In this document: positions 54,035-63,179 of the stretch, in pieces | How the letters are laid out: the number at the start of each line of letters is the position of its first letter | How positions within the stretch are numbered: the first letter of the stretch is position 1 | Origin: Chloracidobacterium sp. | GTDB lineage: Bacteria > Acidobacteriota > Blastocatellia > Pyrinomonadales > Pyrinomonadaceae | Reading direction: 5' to 3' | Length of the DNA: 64,000 nt | Assembly: GCA_016711345.1 (NCBI GenBank) | Contig: JADJTD010000001.1 | Coordinates: 62,001-126,000 of the forward strand | Translations under genes and position numbers: made by a program | Notes under the pieces: model-generated | What the model saw: only the letters and a program-made list of their open reading frames with translations | Told to the model about the DNA's origin: nothing | The model's database searches: none

Positions 54035-57000
54035 TTAATTAAGATCCGGCGTACGCGACCCGAACGGCGGAAGATCGGTGCTCTCGCCGAAGTCTTTGTC
54101 GCTTAAGCCTTCGCGTTCCGCGATGACTCGCTCAGCGCTAGGCCGCCCGAATTTATAAAAGATTGCCGGCGTAACAATTTGGTCGAGCAGAGTCGAGGTC
54201 AGGATGCCGCCTAAAACGACAACCGCGAGTGGATGAAGGATCTCTTTGCCCGGGGCGTCGGCGGCAAGGATGAAGGGTATTAACGAGAGCCCCGCGGTCA
54301 GGGCAGTCATCAAGACGGGAACGAGCCTTTCCAATGAACCGCGAACAATCATGTGTTCGGTAAAATCCTCGCCCTCCTCTTTCATCAAGTGCAGATAATG
54401 CGAGATCATCATGATTCCGTTCCGCGAGGTGATCCCAACCAGCGATACGAATCCGACCATTGTCGCGATCGAAAACACGCCTCCCGAGAGGTGCAAGGCC
54501 CAGACGGCTCCGATCAACGCTAGGGGGATGTTTATCATCACCTGAAGGGCTACCCGCCAGTCGCCAAAGGCTTTTATCAGGAGAAAAAAGATCGCTACCA
54601 GCGAGAAGATCGAAAGCAGCGATAAAGTTCTGTTAGCCTCCTGCGATGCCTGAAACTGCCCTCCATATTCGAGGAAGTAGCCGATCGGCAGTTGAACTTG
54701 TGTTGCGACACGGCTTTGAATGTCACTGACCACGGAGCCAAGATCGCGTCCGGCTACGTTTGCTCCAATTACAATTCGGCGTTTTGTGTCCTCTCGTAAT
54801 ATCTGGTTCGGTCCCGGAAAATTCTCAACGGCGGCAACGGCTGAAATAGGAATTTGGGTTCCCTGCGGTGTATCAATGGTGACATTTTGGAGCGCATCCA
54901 GACTGTTGCGAGACGCTTCATCAAAACGTACCACTACGTCATAACGCCGGGATCCATCAATGGCTTGCGAGACGGTTCGCCCGTTCAATGCCGTTTCCAA
55001 TGTCTGCGTAACCTCGCCTGGCTGAAGCCCATATTGCGCCGCCTTGACGCGGTCAACATTAAATCGCACCTGCGGGATCAGCACCTGTCGTTCAACTGAA
55101 ACGTCCGTTGCCCCTTCGACGGTTTGGATCGTATTGCGAATCTCCTCAGCCTTTGAACGCAGTGTAGCCAAATCGTCGCCGAACAACTTGACCGCGATCT
55201 GTGCCCTAACACCGGACTGCAAATGATCTAACCGATGAGAGATGGGTTGTCCTACGTTAGAGGTAACTCCGGGAACGACCGCGAGTTTATCTCGGATCGC
55301 CGAAAGGATCTCCTCACGCGAACGGTCCGATTTCTTTAGATCAACATCGATCTCGGTGTAGTGAACACCCTCGGCATGTTCGTCGAGCTCGGCTCTTCCC
55401 GTCCTACGTCCGGTCGAGATAACTTCGGGCACCTCTAAAAGTAGTTTCTCGGAAATTTGGCCGATGCGATTGGATTCAGCCAGAGAAGTACCGGGCTGGG
55501 CCTGAACATTGACGGTAAGCGTTCCTTCGTTGAACTCCGGCAAGAATGATGTGCCAACAAACGGGAGCGTCGCCATGGTCAAGATGAACACCAGCGCCAC
55601 CCCAACGATGACTTTGTAAGGATGACGGAGCGTCCAATGTAGAAGCCGGGTGTCGTATTTCTTTAACCAGCGAACTAGGATGCTGTCCTGATGTTCCGCA
55701 GCGGACGAAGATCGAAACCACCGCTGTATCCTCGAGAAAATAGAGGCACCATTCCCATCTTCGTGATCGATCTCAACCGGACCATCGACCATCTTTGTCT
55801 CCTTTCGCCTAAATGTTTGCGGCAACAGATACGACGCTAAGACGGGCGTTAAGGTCAAACTTACGAACAGAGATGCCACGAGTGCAGTAATGTACGCGAG
55901 GCCCAAGGGAGCAAGCAATCTGCCTTCGACTCCCGATAAGGCGAACAGCGGAATAAACACGAGGGCGACGATCACCGTGGCATAAATGATGGACGATCGC
56001 ACCTCGAGCGAGGCGTGATAAATCACTTCAATGGAAGGACGCGGATTTTCAAGGTTCCGGTTTTCGCCGAGTCGACGGAAGATATTCTCAATGTCCACGA
56101 TCGCATCGTCAACCAACTCGCCGATCGCGACTGCCAAGCCGCCAAGGGTCATGGTATTAACACTGATCCCGAAAGCGTAGAGAATAAGAAAGGTTACGAT
56201 GAAAGAAAGCGGAATCGCCGTGAGTGTAATGAAGGTGGTGCGAAAATTGAGCAAAAACAGAAACAGTACAATTGCGACAAGGATCGCACCGTCACGCAAT
56301 CCTTCGGTAACGTTGCCGATAGAGGCGTTGATAAAATTGGCCTGGCGAAAGAGATTAGGGTTTATCTCAACGTCGGGGGGCAGCGTTTTCTGCAATTCCT
56401 TAACCGCTTCGTCGACCTGTTCTGTCAGATCTTGGGTGCTCGCCCCGGGCTGCTTTTGAACGGAAACAATGACGGCGGGCTTTCCGTTCGTTCCGGCCTC
56501 GCCCCGCTTTATCTTCGCACCAAACTGCACTTCGGCGACATCACCGAGCCGAATCGGGTTGTTATTGCGGTACGCGACGACAGTTTGTTTTAGCTCGTCG
56601 ATCGAATAGAACCTGCCGAGGTTCCGAACAAGATACTCCTGCGATTGGGCATCTACAAAGCCACCGGTAGAGTTGATATTCGATTTCTCGAGCGCGACCG
56701 ACACATCCTCAATGGTGATGGCAAACTGCCTCAGCTTTTCAGGTGAAACAAGCGCCTGATACTGTTTCACGCCTCCGCCGATGGGAATAACCTGAGAAAC
56801 CCCAGTGATAGTCAATAGCCGAGGACGGATGGTCCAGTCTGCCAAGGTTCGCAGTTCCAAAGGGTCGGTCGTTCCATCCTTGCTCGACACCGCGATCAGC
56901 ATGATCTCCCCCATTATTGAAGAGATGGGAGCGAGAAACGGGGAGACGCCTTGGGGCAATTGTTCGCGGGCCTCAGTTATCTTTTCCGAAACCAACTGCC

Positions 57001-57319
57001 GGTTTCGGTAAATATCCGTTCCCCATTCGAATTCTATGTAGACGATTGACAATCCGACGCCACTTACCGAACGAACTCGTGACACGCCCGGAACACCGTT
57101 CATCACGGTCTCAATCGGATAGGATACTTGTGTCTCGACCTCTTCGGGTGCCAACCCGTTAGCTTCGGTTAGAACCGTAATAGTAGGTTTATTAAGGTCG
57201 GGAAAGACATCGACCGGTAGATTGAACGCCACGTAACTGCCCCAGACAAGCAAAAGGGCAGCGATCGCGACAACGATCAACCGGTTCTGAAGAGACCATT
57301 TAATAGTTCCATTGAGCAT
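54035..57319 (-). CDS. Heavy-metal RND pump, third type
   Basis: This 1094-residue, 12-helix antiporter has helix-4 motif AIGELVDDAIVDIEN, different from both CusA and CzcA classes, so its metal is uncertain. The loop LPEFNEGTLTVNVQAQPG lacks the CusA Met and instead EHAEGVHYTEI brings His residues. An insert near residue 520-550 contains many charged residues. Its gene neighbours (DUF305, cupredoxins) suggest copper. Adaptor and channel genes lie 3-6 kb upstream in the same direction. Confidence 0.9.
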   Translation of the reverse strand: MLNGTIKWSLQNRLIVVAIAALLLVWGSYVAFNLPVDVFPDLNKPTITVLTEANGLAPEEVETQVSYPIETVMNGVPGVSRVRSVSGVGLSIVYIEFEWGTDIYRNRQLVSEKITEAREQLPQGVSPFLAPISSIMGEIMLIAVSSKDGTTDPLELRTLADWTIRPRLLTITGVSQVIPIGGGVKQYQALVSPEKLRQFAITIEDVSVALEKSNINSTGGFVDAQSQEYLVRNLGRFYSIDELKQTVVAYRNNNPIRLGDVAEVQFGAKIKRGEAGTNGKPAVIVSVQKQPGASTQDLTEQVDEAVKELQKTLPPDVEINPNLFRQANFINASIGNVTEGLRDGAILVAIVLFLFLLNFRTTFITLTAIPLSFIVTFLILYAFGISVNTMTLGGLAVAIGELVDDAIVDIENIFRRLGENRNLENPRPSIEVIYHASLEVRSSIIYATVIVALVFIPLFALSGVEGRLLAPLGLAYITALVASLFVSLTLTPVLASYLLPQTFRRKETKMVDGPVEIDHEDGNGASIFSRIQRWFRSSSAAEHQDSILVRWLKKYDTRLLHWTLRHPYKVIVGVALVFILTMATLPFVGTSFLPEFNEGTLTVNVQAQPGTSLAESNRIGQISEKLLLEVPEVISTGRRTGRAELDEHAEGVHYTEIDVDLKKSDRSREEILSAIRDKLAVVPGVTSNVGQPISHRLDHLQSGVRAQIAVKLFGDDLATLRSKAEEIRNTIQTVEGATDVSVERQVLIPQVRFNVDRVKAAQYGLQPGEVTQTLETALNGRTVSQAIDGSRRYDVVVRFDEASRNSLDALQNVTIDTPQGTQIPISAVAAVENFPGPNQILREDTKRRIVIGANVAGRDLGSVVSDIQSRVATQVQLPIGYFLEYGGQFQASQEANRTLSLLSIFSLVAIFFLLIKAFGDWRVALQVMINIPLALIGAVWALHLSGGVFSIATMVGFVSLVGITSRNGIMMISHYLHLMKEEGEDFTEHMIVRGSLERLVPVLMTALTAGLSLIPFILAADAPGKEILHPLAVVVLGGILTSTLLDQIVTPAIFYKFGRPSAERVIAEREGLSDKDFGESTDLPPFGSRTPDLN

Positions 57320-57340
57320 TTGAATCAGATACGACCGGAA

Positions 57341-58018
57341 CTATTTACTCCACTTTGCCTTCCACGCGCTCATCATTTTTATCTCGGCATCCTGAGCCTT
57401 AATAATTTGACCAGCGAGCGTTTTGATTTCGGCTTTTTCGCTCTTCTGCAACGCTTCTTTAGCCATCGTAACGGCCCCAACGTGATGAGGAGTCATCATG
57501 TCGATAAACGCAAGGTCAAATTCTTTGTCTTTCGAATTTGTAAGCTTTGCCATATCCATCTTCATGGAATCCATCATTCCCGGCATATCCACGTTCATGG
57601 CCGCCGGCTTGCCAGCGAACCACTTCTCGCGCCAGTCTTTCATTTGGCTGATCTCTTTTTCCTGATCTGCGATGATCTGCGCAGCGAACTTCTTGATGTC
57701 GGGATTTTGTGTTTTCCCTTCGACCATCTTCGCCATGTCCACAGCTCCCTTGTGATGGGCCGTCATCGTATCGATAAACTGCAGATCGTACGGCTGACTC
57801 GCGGCGTTCGGCGAACTTTTCATTGCCGAATGGTCCATCGACATGTTCGAGTTCATCGGCATCGAATTGTGATCCATGCCGTTCATGTTCATTGATGAAT
57901 TTGAATTCTTCATCATCGAATTGTGATTCATGGAACTCGAGTTAGTGCCCGCCTGACCGCACGCGACCAAGCCTACGGCTGCCAGCCCCAATGTGGCCGT
58001 TAACAATAGTATTTTCAT
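57341..58018 (-). CDS. DUF305 lipoprotein with two repeats
   Basis: The ATG at 58018 follows GGGGGA and gives 225 residues. Lipobox LVAC at about residue 20. A His/Met/Asn-rich linker (HNSMMKNSNSSMNMNGMDH) is followed by two DUF305 repeats, TAHHKGAVDMAKM and TPHHVGAVTMAKE. The Met/His content suits copper storage or transfer. It lies 22 nt before the pump gene. Confidence 0.9.
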   Translation of the reverse strand: MKILLLTATLGLAAVGLVACGQAGTNSSSMNHNSMMKNSNSSMNMNGMDHNSMPMNSNMSMDHSAMKSSPNAASQPYDLQFIDTMTAHHKGAVDMAKMVEGKTQNPDIKKFAAQIIADQEKEISQMKDWREKWFAGKPAAMNVDMPGMMDSMKMDMAKLTNSKDKEFDLAFIDMMTPHHVGAVTMAKEALQKSEKAEIKTLAGQIIKAQDAEIKMMSAWKAKWSK

Positions 58019-58046
58019 TTTATTCCCCCTTTTGTCGTGAGATGTC

Positions 58047-58409
58047 TCACCCCTCGCTAACGACGATGCTTCCCTTATACATCCCCATTCCGCAGGCAAA
58101 TGATATCTGTCCCGATTCGGTAGGCGTTATGCTGACGACAACGTCCTTGCCCACTGGCAGAGTTTTGCTAATCCCAAGCTTTGTAAATACGACTTTGCTG
58201 CCGCAGTTCTTGTCGTTCGCTCGGTTAAACACGAGGTTGAGCTTATGACCCGCTTCGATGTCGATCGACGAAGGCGAAAAACCGTTCTTATCCACCTTTA
58301 CCTTCACGGTTCGCGTGTGGGCCTCAACAGCGGCGGTCATTACGCCGAAGGCTCCTCCAGCTATAACTATCACTGCTACTAATGTCAGAAATATTTTGAA
58401 TTTGGTCAT
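58047..58409 (-). CDS. Cupredoxin-like exported protein
   Basis: The ATG at 58409 follows GGAGAACGAGAA and gives 120 residues. After a signal, the single domain KVDKNGFSPSSIDIEAGHKL ... NDKNCGSKVVF ... ISFACGMGMYKGSIVV has the beta pattern of cupredoxin-1 proteins, with Cys and Met near the blue-copper ligand positions. It parallels the C-terminal domain of the next gene upstream. Confidence 0.85.
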   Translation of the reverse strand: MTKFKIFLTLVAVIVIAGGAFGVMTAAVEAHTRTVKVKVDKNGFSPSSIDIEAGHKLNLVFNRANDKNCGSKVVFTKLGISKTLPVGKDVVVSITPTESGQISFACGMGMYKGSIVVSEG

Positions 58410-58443
58410 TTCTCGTTCTCCTTTTAAATCACTTCTCAAAATT

Positions 58444-59703
58444 CTAGTTTTCGGTCACGATGACTTTGCCGCTGAGCATGTCCATTCCGCAGACAAAGGC
58501 GATCTCGCCGACCTCGGTTGGCGTGAATTCGACCAGGACCGTTTGGCCAACCGGCAGTTTCTTTCGGATCTTTTGCTTTGTAAAGACGACTTCGCCTCCG
58601 CAGTTTTCCGAGTCAGCTCGATAAAACGCCAGTTTCACCGGCTGGCCTTTAACAACCGGAATCGAAGACGGCTCGTAGCCTTTCGATGAAACGGTGATTT
58701 TCGTTGCTCCAGCAGGAACATTCGCGGCCTCCACCTGTTTTGCAGAACCTGCCGGAACATTTACGACAAACGGAACGCTGATGACCTTCCCGCCGCGTTG
58801 AAACTGCGCCCAAAGCTTGTAAAGCCCGGGCCGTGGGAAAGCCGTGTGGGCCGAAACTTCGTAAGCACTTGGCTGGTTAGCCTTTTTCGAATCTGCCCCG
58901 TGCGAATGGCCGTCGGCGTTATGATCTTTTTCCTTCGTATCGCCGTCCATCTTCATCCCGTCCATCGTTTCACCCTTTGCCATCGGGTGAGCATGGACAA
59001 AGTCAACGAGGTCTTCGCTAATAATGACGAAGTGCGCCAATTCGCCCAAGTAATTTTGCAGATCGGTCGTGGGCTTTCCGGTTTTTGCATCAAAGACGGC
59101 GAAATCAAGCGTCAGTTCCTGGCCCGCCTCGATCTTCGCACTCGGCTTCATCGTCACTTTCACGCCATCGACAGATTTTTCAAGCTTCGTGTCCGCAACG
59201 AGAGCGACTTTCGCCCTTTCAGTTCCCGAGACCTTCACATCAACGCGTTCGACCACTTGCTTCGCATTAGGCGGCGTGAAGTCAGCGTAGAACTTATAAT
59301 CGCCGCCGTTCGGAAACGTATGCTGCACTCGATAAGATCCGTCGGCCGACGGCTCGGGATGAACGTGGTAGAACTCGGAGAGGTCCTTCGAGACGATCAG
59401 CAAGTGCATCGGCTTTTCGTGAACGACCTGCAGATCCTTCACCACCGCATTCTTACTGTCCTTAACAGTAAAAACCAGCGTCGCCGGAGCACCTGCCTGA
59501 ATCTGGCCCGGCTCCGTTTTGAAATCGACCTTGAAGGCTGAATCCGAAGCTGCTGCGTTCGCGGAGTTTGTTTCGCTAGCAACCGTATTCGTAGCATTTA
59601 CGTTGTCAACGCCCTGCGAATTTGTCCCGCTAGTACATGCCGTAAAAAAGACGGCAATAGTTGAAATTATTAAAACGGTTCCCAAAATAAATATTTTTCT
59701 CAT
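58444..59703 (-). CDS. Lipoprotein with YtkA/FixH-like and cupredoxin domains
   Basis: The product has 419 residues: lipobox TAC at about residue 23; a FixH/YtkA-like region (50-150, MHLLIVSKDLSEFYHVHPEP); a second similar region (160-320) with a His/Asp/Met-rich loop MDGMKMDGDTKEKDHNADGH; and a C-terminal cupredoxin-like domain (SKGYEPSSIPVVKGQ ... FVCGMDMLSGK). Probably a periplasmic copper carrier feeding the pump. Confidence 0.85.
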   Translation of the reverse strand: MRKIFILGTVLIISTIAVFFTACTSGTNSQGVDNVNATNTVASETNSANAAASDSAFKVDFKTEPGQIQAGAPATLVFTVKDSKNAVVKDLQVVHEKPMHLLIVSKDLSEFYHVHPEPSADGSYRVQHTFPNGGDYKFYADFTPPNAKQVVERVDVKVSGTERAKVALVADTKLEKSVDGVKVTMKPSAKIEAGQELTLDFAVFDAKTGKPTTDLQNYLGELAHFVIISEDLVDFVHAHPMAKGETMDGMKMDGDTKEKDHNADGHSHGADSKKANQPSAYEVSAHTAFPRPGLYKLWAQFQRGGKVISVPFVVNVPAGSAKQVEAANVPAGATKITVSSKGYEPSSIPVVKGQPVKLAFYRADSENCGGEVVFTKQKIRKKLPVGQTVLVEFTPTEVGEIAFVCGMDMLSGKVIVTEN

Positions 59704-59718
59704 ATTCCTTTTCCTTAA

Positions 59719-60504
59719 TCACTTGGTGGCCAAGTAGTAAATCCAGAAAGAATCTTTGTCCGCAATCACCTGATCGCCCTTCATGTTGTATGCCTTAACA
59801 TCTGACATGCCGATATCCTCAAGCTGCTTGATCTGCCGGCCGATGCCAATGTAATAAACGAGCAGCGAAAAACGATGGTCTTGATCATTAACGATCGCGT
59901 ATTCGTCATTGAAGACCTCGTGTTTTCTCATCTGCAGATGACGCGGCAAAAAGAAAATGTATGACAGTAGATTCTTTGCGAACGATAAACTAAATTTAGG
60001 TTCAGTAAGCCAATACGGTTTTCTAAAGTGTCGGTAATCACGGTTATGGCTCGAAAACATTATTATCCCGCCTTTCTTGAGTACGCGATTAATTTCATTC
60101 AAGATTTTGAGTCTGTCTTCGTGCAAAACGGCATCAATACCGTTGTAAGAAAATAGTGCAAAATCGAAGCTCTCATCCTCGAACTCTTTCAAATCCCTCG
60201 CATCACCCGCTATGAAATTACAGATCTGATATTTTTTCTTAACCCGTTCAATGAATTCCGGCACGTAATCAAGGCCCGTATACTCCGCAGCCCGCGGTAA
60301 CAAATATTGGGTTGTTCTGCCGCCTCCTACTCCTATATCCAAAATTTCCGCACCTTCAAGTTTCGATGACAGTTGTTCAAAAAGAACCTTTTCCGCAGGG
60401 AAGAGTTCGCTTAATCCGTCATAATAATCGAGCACTTTGGCATTCGCGTAAGTCTTTCGATTTATTAAATCTAGTTGCGATTGTCCTCTCATTTCATTTG
60501 ACAT
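59719..60504 (-). CDS. Class I SAM-dependent methyltransferase
   Basis: The product has 261 residues. Motif I AEILDIGVGGGRTTQYLL, then GDARDLKEFEDESFD and INRVLKKGGIIMFSSH are the standard SAM-binding pattern. A C-terminal substrate part is rich in aromatics. It sits in a copper operon but has no metal motif; possible target lipid, sugar or quinone. Unknown. Confidence 0.82.
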   Translation of the reverse strand: MSNEMRGQSQLDLINRKTYANAKVLDYYDGLSELFPAEKVLFEQLSSKLEGAEILDIGVGGGRTTQYLLPRAAEYTGLDYVPEFIERVKKKYQICNFIAGDARDLKEFEDESFDFALFSYNGIDAVLHEDRLKILNEINRVLKKGGIIMFSSHNRDYRHFRKPYWLTEPKFSLSFAKNLLSYIFFLPRHLQMRKHEVFNDEYAIVNDQDHRFSLLVYYIGIGRQIKQLEDIGMSDVKAYNMKGDQVIADKDSFWIYYLATK

Positions 60505-60570
60505 CCTGCGAAGTAGTTAGTCGGCGTTCAGTAAAACCGTACCAACTGTCCGCCCCTAACGGTCTTTTAA

Positions 60571-62565
60571 CTACTCACCCGCCTGCGTAGTGCGAAGCTG
60601 ATACACCCCTTCAATGACAACGCGATCACCTTCTTTTAGTCCTGATACAATCTCGTAGAAATCCGCACCTTCCGCTCCGAGTGCAACCTGACGCTTCTCG
60701 AAGGTCTCACCGCCGTCGAAGATAAACACAAAGGTCTCTGCCTGTTCACGAACGACCGCTGACTTCGGCACGGCCAGAACTTGCCTATTGCCGCTGGTGT
60801 CGATGGTGATCTCGATAAAATTGCCATCCTTGAGCCGATTGAAGGGATTCTTGACCTCATATATCACAGGCACGGTCCGCGTCTGATCATTTACGGTCTG
60901 ACCGATCGAGACAAGGCGTCCGTCACCATCAGCGGTACCAATTGTGTAGACCTCGCCGGGCAGAGCCGAAGAGGTAAAACTTGCCCGTGTGGATTCGCGG
61001 ACCGTGGCCAGATCTTTCTCAAAAACCTGAGCTTCTAAAAGGACGGTGGACAAATTGACGATGTTAAGTAATTCGGCCCCGCTTGCAACCTGCTGGCCGC
61101 TCGTGGCCTTGATCTGATCGATTATTCCCGTTATTGGCGATATTAACGGGAAATTGCGCGACGGCTGTCTGACTGTAGGAGAGCGGAAAATGGCCTGCCC
61201 GGCCTGTGCCGATTTGATCTGGTCGCCCAATAAAACAACCTGTTTATCGGCTGATGCTACCTCATCTTCGATAACCTTTACGGCTGTTTGAGCTTCTTCG
61301 ACACGTTTTCGAGGCACTGCACCAACCTCAAGAAGATTCTGCGACCTTCGAAGCTCGCGTTGCGCCTGTGCGAGTCGCGTCCTCGCCTGCTGGGCGGCAG
61401 CTCTGCTTTGGGCCTGCTGCGACTGAAGAGCGAGTGCAGTATTTCGCAATTCGAGCTTTCGAGCTTCAACTTCCCGCTGCTGTGCCTCGACATCCAGTCT
61501 TTGCGTCTCAAGCTCTGTCTGTCCCGATACGTCCAGAACCTGCTCAACGTATCCGATCTGTTCACCGCTACCGACAGCAGAACCTAAAGATACCGCCTGA
61601 GTAAGTACGATCCTTCCCGGCACCTGTGCTGTTACGACTCCTTTGGCGTCCGGTCGGGCCCTGACCACTCCAGTGGTTTTCAAACCGCTCGTAATTTGCC
61701 TCGTGTCGATCAACTGAGTCTTTATCCCAAACAAAAGCTGCGATTCTTTCGGCACGGTGATCGTCGTTCCTTTCGGCAACCCGTTAACTGCTGCCGTTGA
61801 AAAGGCGTCTGGCGGAATCGAAGCCGTTTCGCGGGTCTGAGAAGGCGGAAGAAGATATGCCAGAGCGACTGCCCCCAGAAGAAACACCGTAAGAACAACC
61901 GCACCTGCCGGAGCAAGTCGCCGAAAAGACGTATCCCCTCGTCTTTTCAAGGCATAAAAGACAACGGCAAAAGAGATCCCCGAAAGCACAAGCAGTATCA
62001 GAAGACCGACCCAAAAAGACGTGCGGATCGGTGCTCGTGAAACTGTGACCGGGAAATCAGCCGAAAACGTCCTTTTGTCTTCGGTGTTTACCGAAACAAC
62101 CAACTTGTAATCGCCCGAGCTATCGAACTGGTAGGAACCACGATACAAACCGCCCAGTTCTTCCGTCGCCGCGATATTCCCGGCAACTACCGCACCGTCA
62201 GGCCTTGTAATGCTAAACATAACGGCGGCCTTTTCGACCGGCAACGGCCCCGAACCGAACCCACCCTGAACCGTTTCGCTCAATGAGACAAGAACATGTC
62301 CCGTTTCACCGGAGCGCGGATCGCCTGGGAGGCGTTTCATAATGACAGTCAGCTCTCCGCTGTCATTTTTCACATTCCGTTCTGAGGTAATCGTCGAGAT
62401 TGCGCCTGACGGCGTTCCTGCCGGAGCTTGTCCGTTAGCAGCGAAGGCCGTCACGAGACTTAGAGCAAATACCCAGGCTGAGGCAAAGAACGATATCTGA
62501 AATCGCCTCCCTGTTGGGCAAACTGAACGAGCCCTGAGCATTAAGTTTTTGATGGACTTGAACAT
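60571..62565 (-). CDS. RND adaptor fused to a periplasmic Ig/FixH-like domain
   Basis: The product has 664 residues. A signal sequence is followed by a beta-sandwich (about 65-180, VMFSITRPDGAVVAG and YKLVVSVNTEDKRTF), helix 1 (186-208), a short cytoplasmic loop, helix 2 (220-240), then a full adaptor: lipoyl AQVPGRIVLTQAVSLGSAVG, a long coiled coil (370-480) and barrel domains. Ordinary adaptors begin with one helix; this one carries a separate domain before two helices. Its start overlaps the lipoprotein stop (TAATG). Confidence 0.9.
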   Translation of the reverse strand: MFKSIKNLMLRARSVCPTGRRFQISFFASAWVFALSLVTAFAANGQAPAGTPSGAISTITSERNVKNDSGELTVIMKRLPGDPRSGETGHVLVSLSETVQGGFGSGPLPVEKAAVMFSITRPDGAVVAGNIAATEELGGLYRGSYQFDSSGDYKLVVSVNTEDKRTFSADFPVTVSRAPIRTSFWVGLLILLVLSGISFAVVFYALKRRGDTSFRRLAPAGAVVLTVFLLGAVALAYLLPPSQTRETASIPPDAFSTAAVNGLPKGTTITVPKESQLLFGIKTQLIDTRQITSGLKTTGVVRARPDAKGVVTAQVPGRIVLTQAVSLGSAVGSGEQIGYVEQVLDVSGQTELETQRLDVEAQQREVEARKLELRNTALALQSQQAQSRAAAQQARTRLAQAQRELRRSQNLLEVGAVPRKRVEEAQTAVKVIEDEVASADKQVVLLGDQIKSAQAGQAIFRSPTVRQPSRNFPLISPITGIIDQIKATSGQQVASGAELLNIVNLSTVLLEAQVFEKDLATVRESTRASFTSSALPGEVYTIGTADGDGRLVSIGQTVNDQTRTVPVIYEVKNPFNRLKDGNFIEITIDTSGNRQVLAVPKSAVVREQAETFVFIFDGGETFEKRQVALGAEGADFYEIVSGLKEGDRVVIEGVYQLRTTQAGE

Positions 62566-63179
62566 TAATGTGTGTGTGCCTTGCCGTACAGAGCCTGCAT
62601 CGACAAAACATCGATCCTCACGGCGTCGGTTATTGCTTTTGCCACATCATCCTTGGCACCGTTTGCCTTGATGTCTGCCCCTAGCAGCAGGTCGTCATCA
62701 TGGCCCTTCCCTGCAAACTGGCTGAGAAAACCGGCCGGCACGCCTTCCGCCTTAATCTCTTTAATTGACGGCGACCCTTCCTTGTTCTCATATATGACTA
62801 TGATCTCCTTGCCCGCCGCCTTGACGATCGTGACGGATCCGATCTGCGTTTTTGTACCATTCGCAGTGGAAAATCCCGGATAGGAGTGATGATCTTTCTC
62901 GGAAACTTTCCCGCCCGTGTCTTTTTCAATAGAAGCTATCTGAGCATCGGTCAGCTCTTTGTGCATGGCCGTAAATGTTTGTGCGCCGGGAAGTGCCGCC
63001 TTGACCGAGGCCGGAATCTCATCGGCTTTCGGGGGTGCGGCAGCGTTATTTGCAGCGGTCGAGTTCGCGGGCGCTTTATTCGCGGTTGCTGTGTTAGCGG
63101 CGGGGGTTGGTGTTCCGCCGGAACACGCTAGTGAAAACAGGCTCGCGGTAATCACAGTTACAAATATGAGTATTTTCAT
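62565..63179 (-). CDS. Lipoprotein with FMN-binding-like domain
   Basis: This 204-residue protein has signal and lipobox SLAC at residue 19, then a linker of Ala/Asn/Thr/Pro (TANTATANKAPANSTAANN). The domain has YENKEGSPSIKEIKAEGVP and HDDDLLLGADIKA, which recall NqrC/RnfG-type FMN-binding proteins, but the flavin-attaching SGAT motif is absent. It ends with HTH, a possible metal tail. It is coupled to adaptor and channel genes. Confidence 0.65.
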   Translation of the reverse strand: MKILIFVTVITASLFSLACSGGTPTPAANTATANKAPANSTAANNAAAPPKADEIPASVKAALPGAQTFTAMHKELTDAQIASIEKDTGGKVSEKDHHSYPGFSTANGTKTQIGSVTIVKAAGKEIIVIYENKEGSPSIKEIKAEGVPAGFLSQFAGKGHDDDLLLGADIKANGAKDDVAKAITDAVRIDVLSMQALYGKAHTH

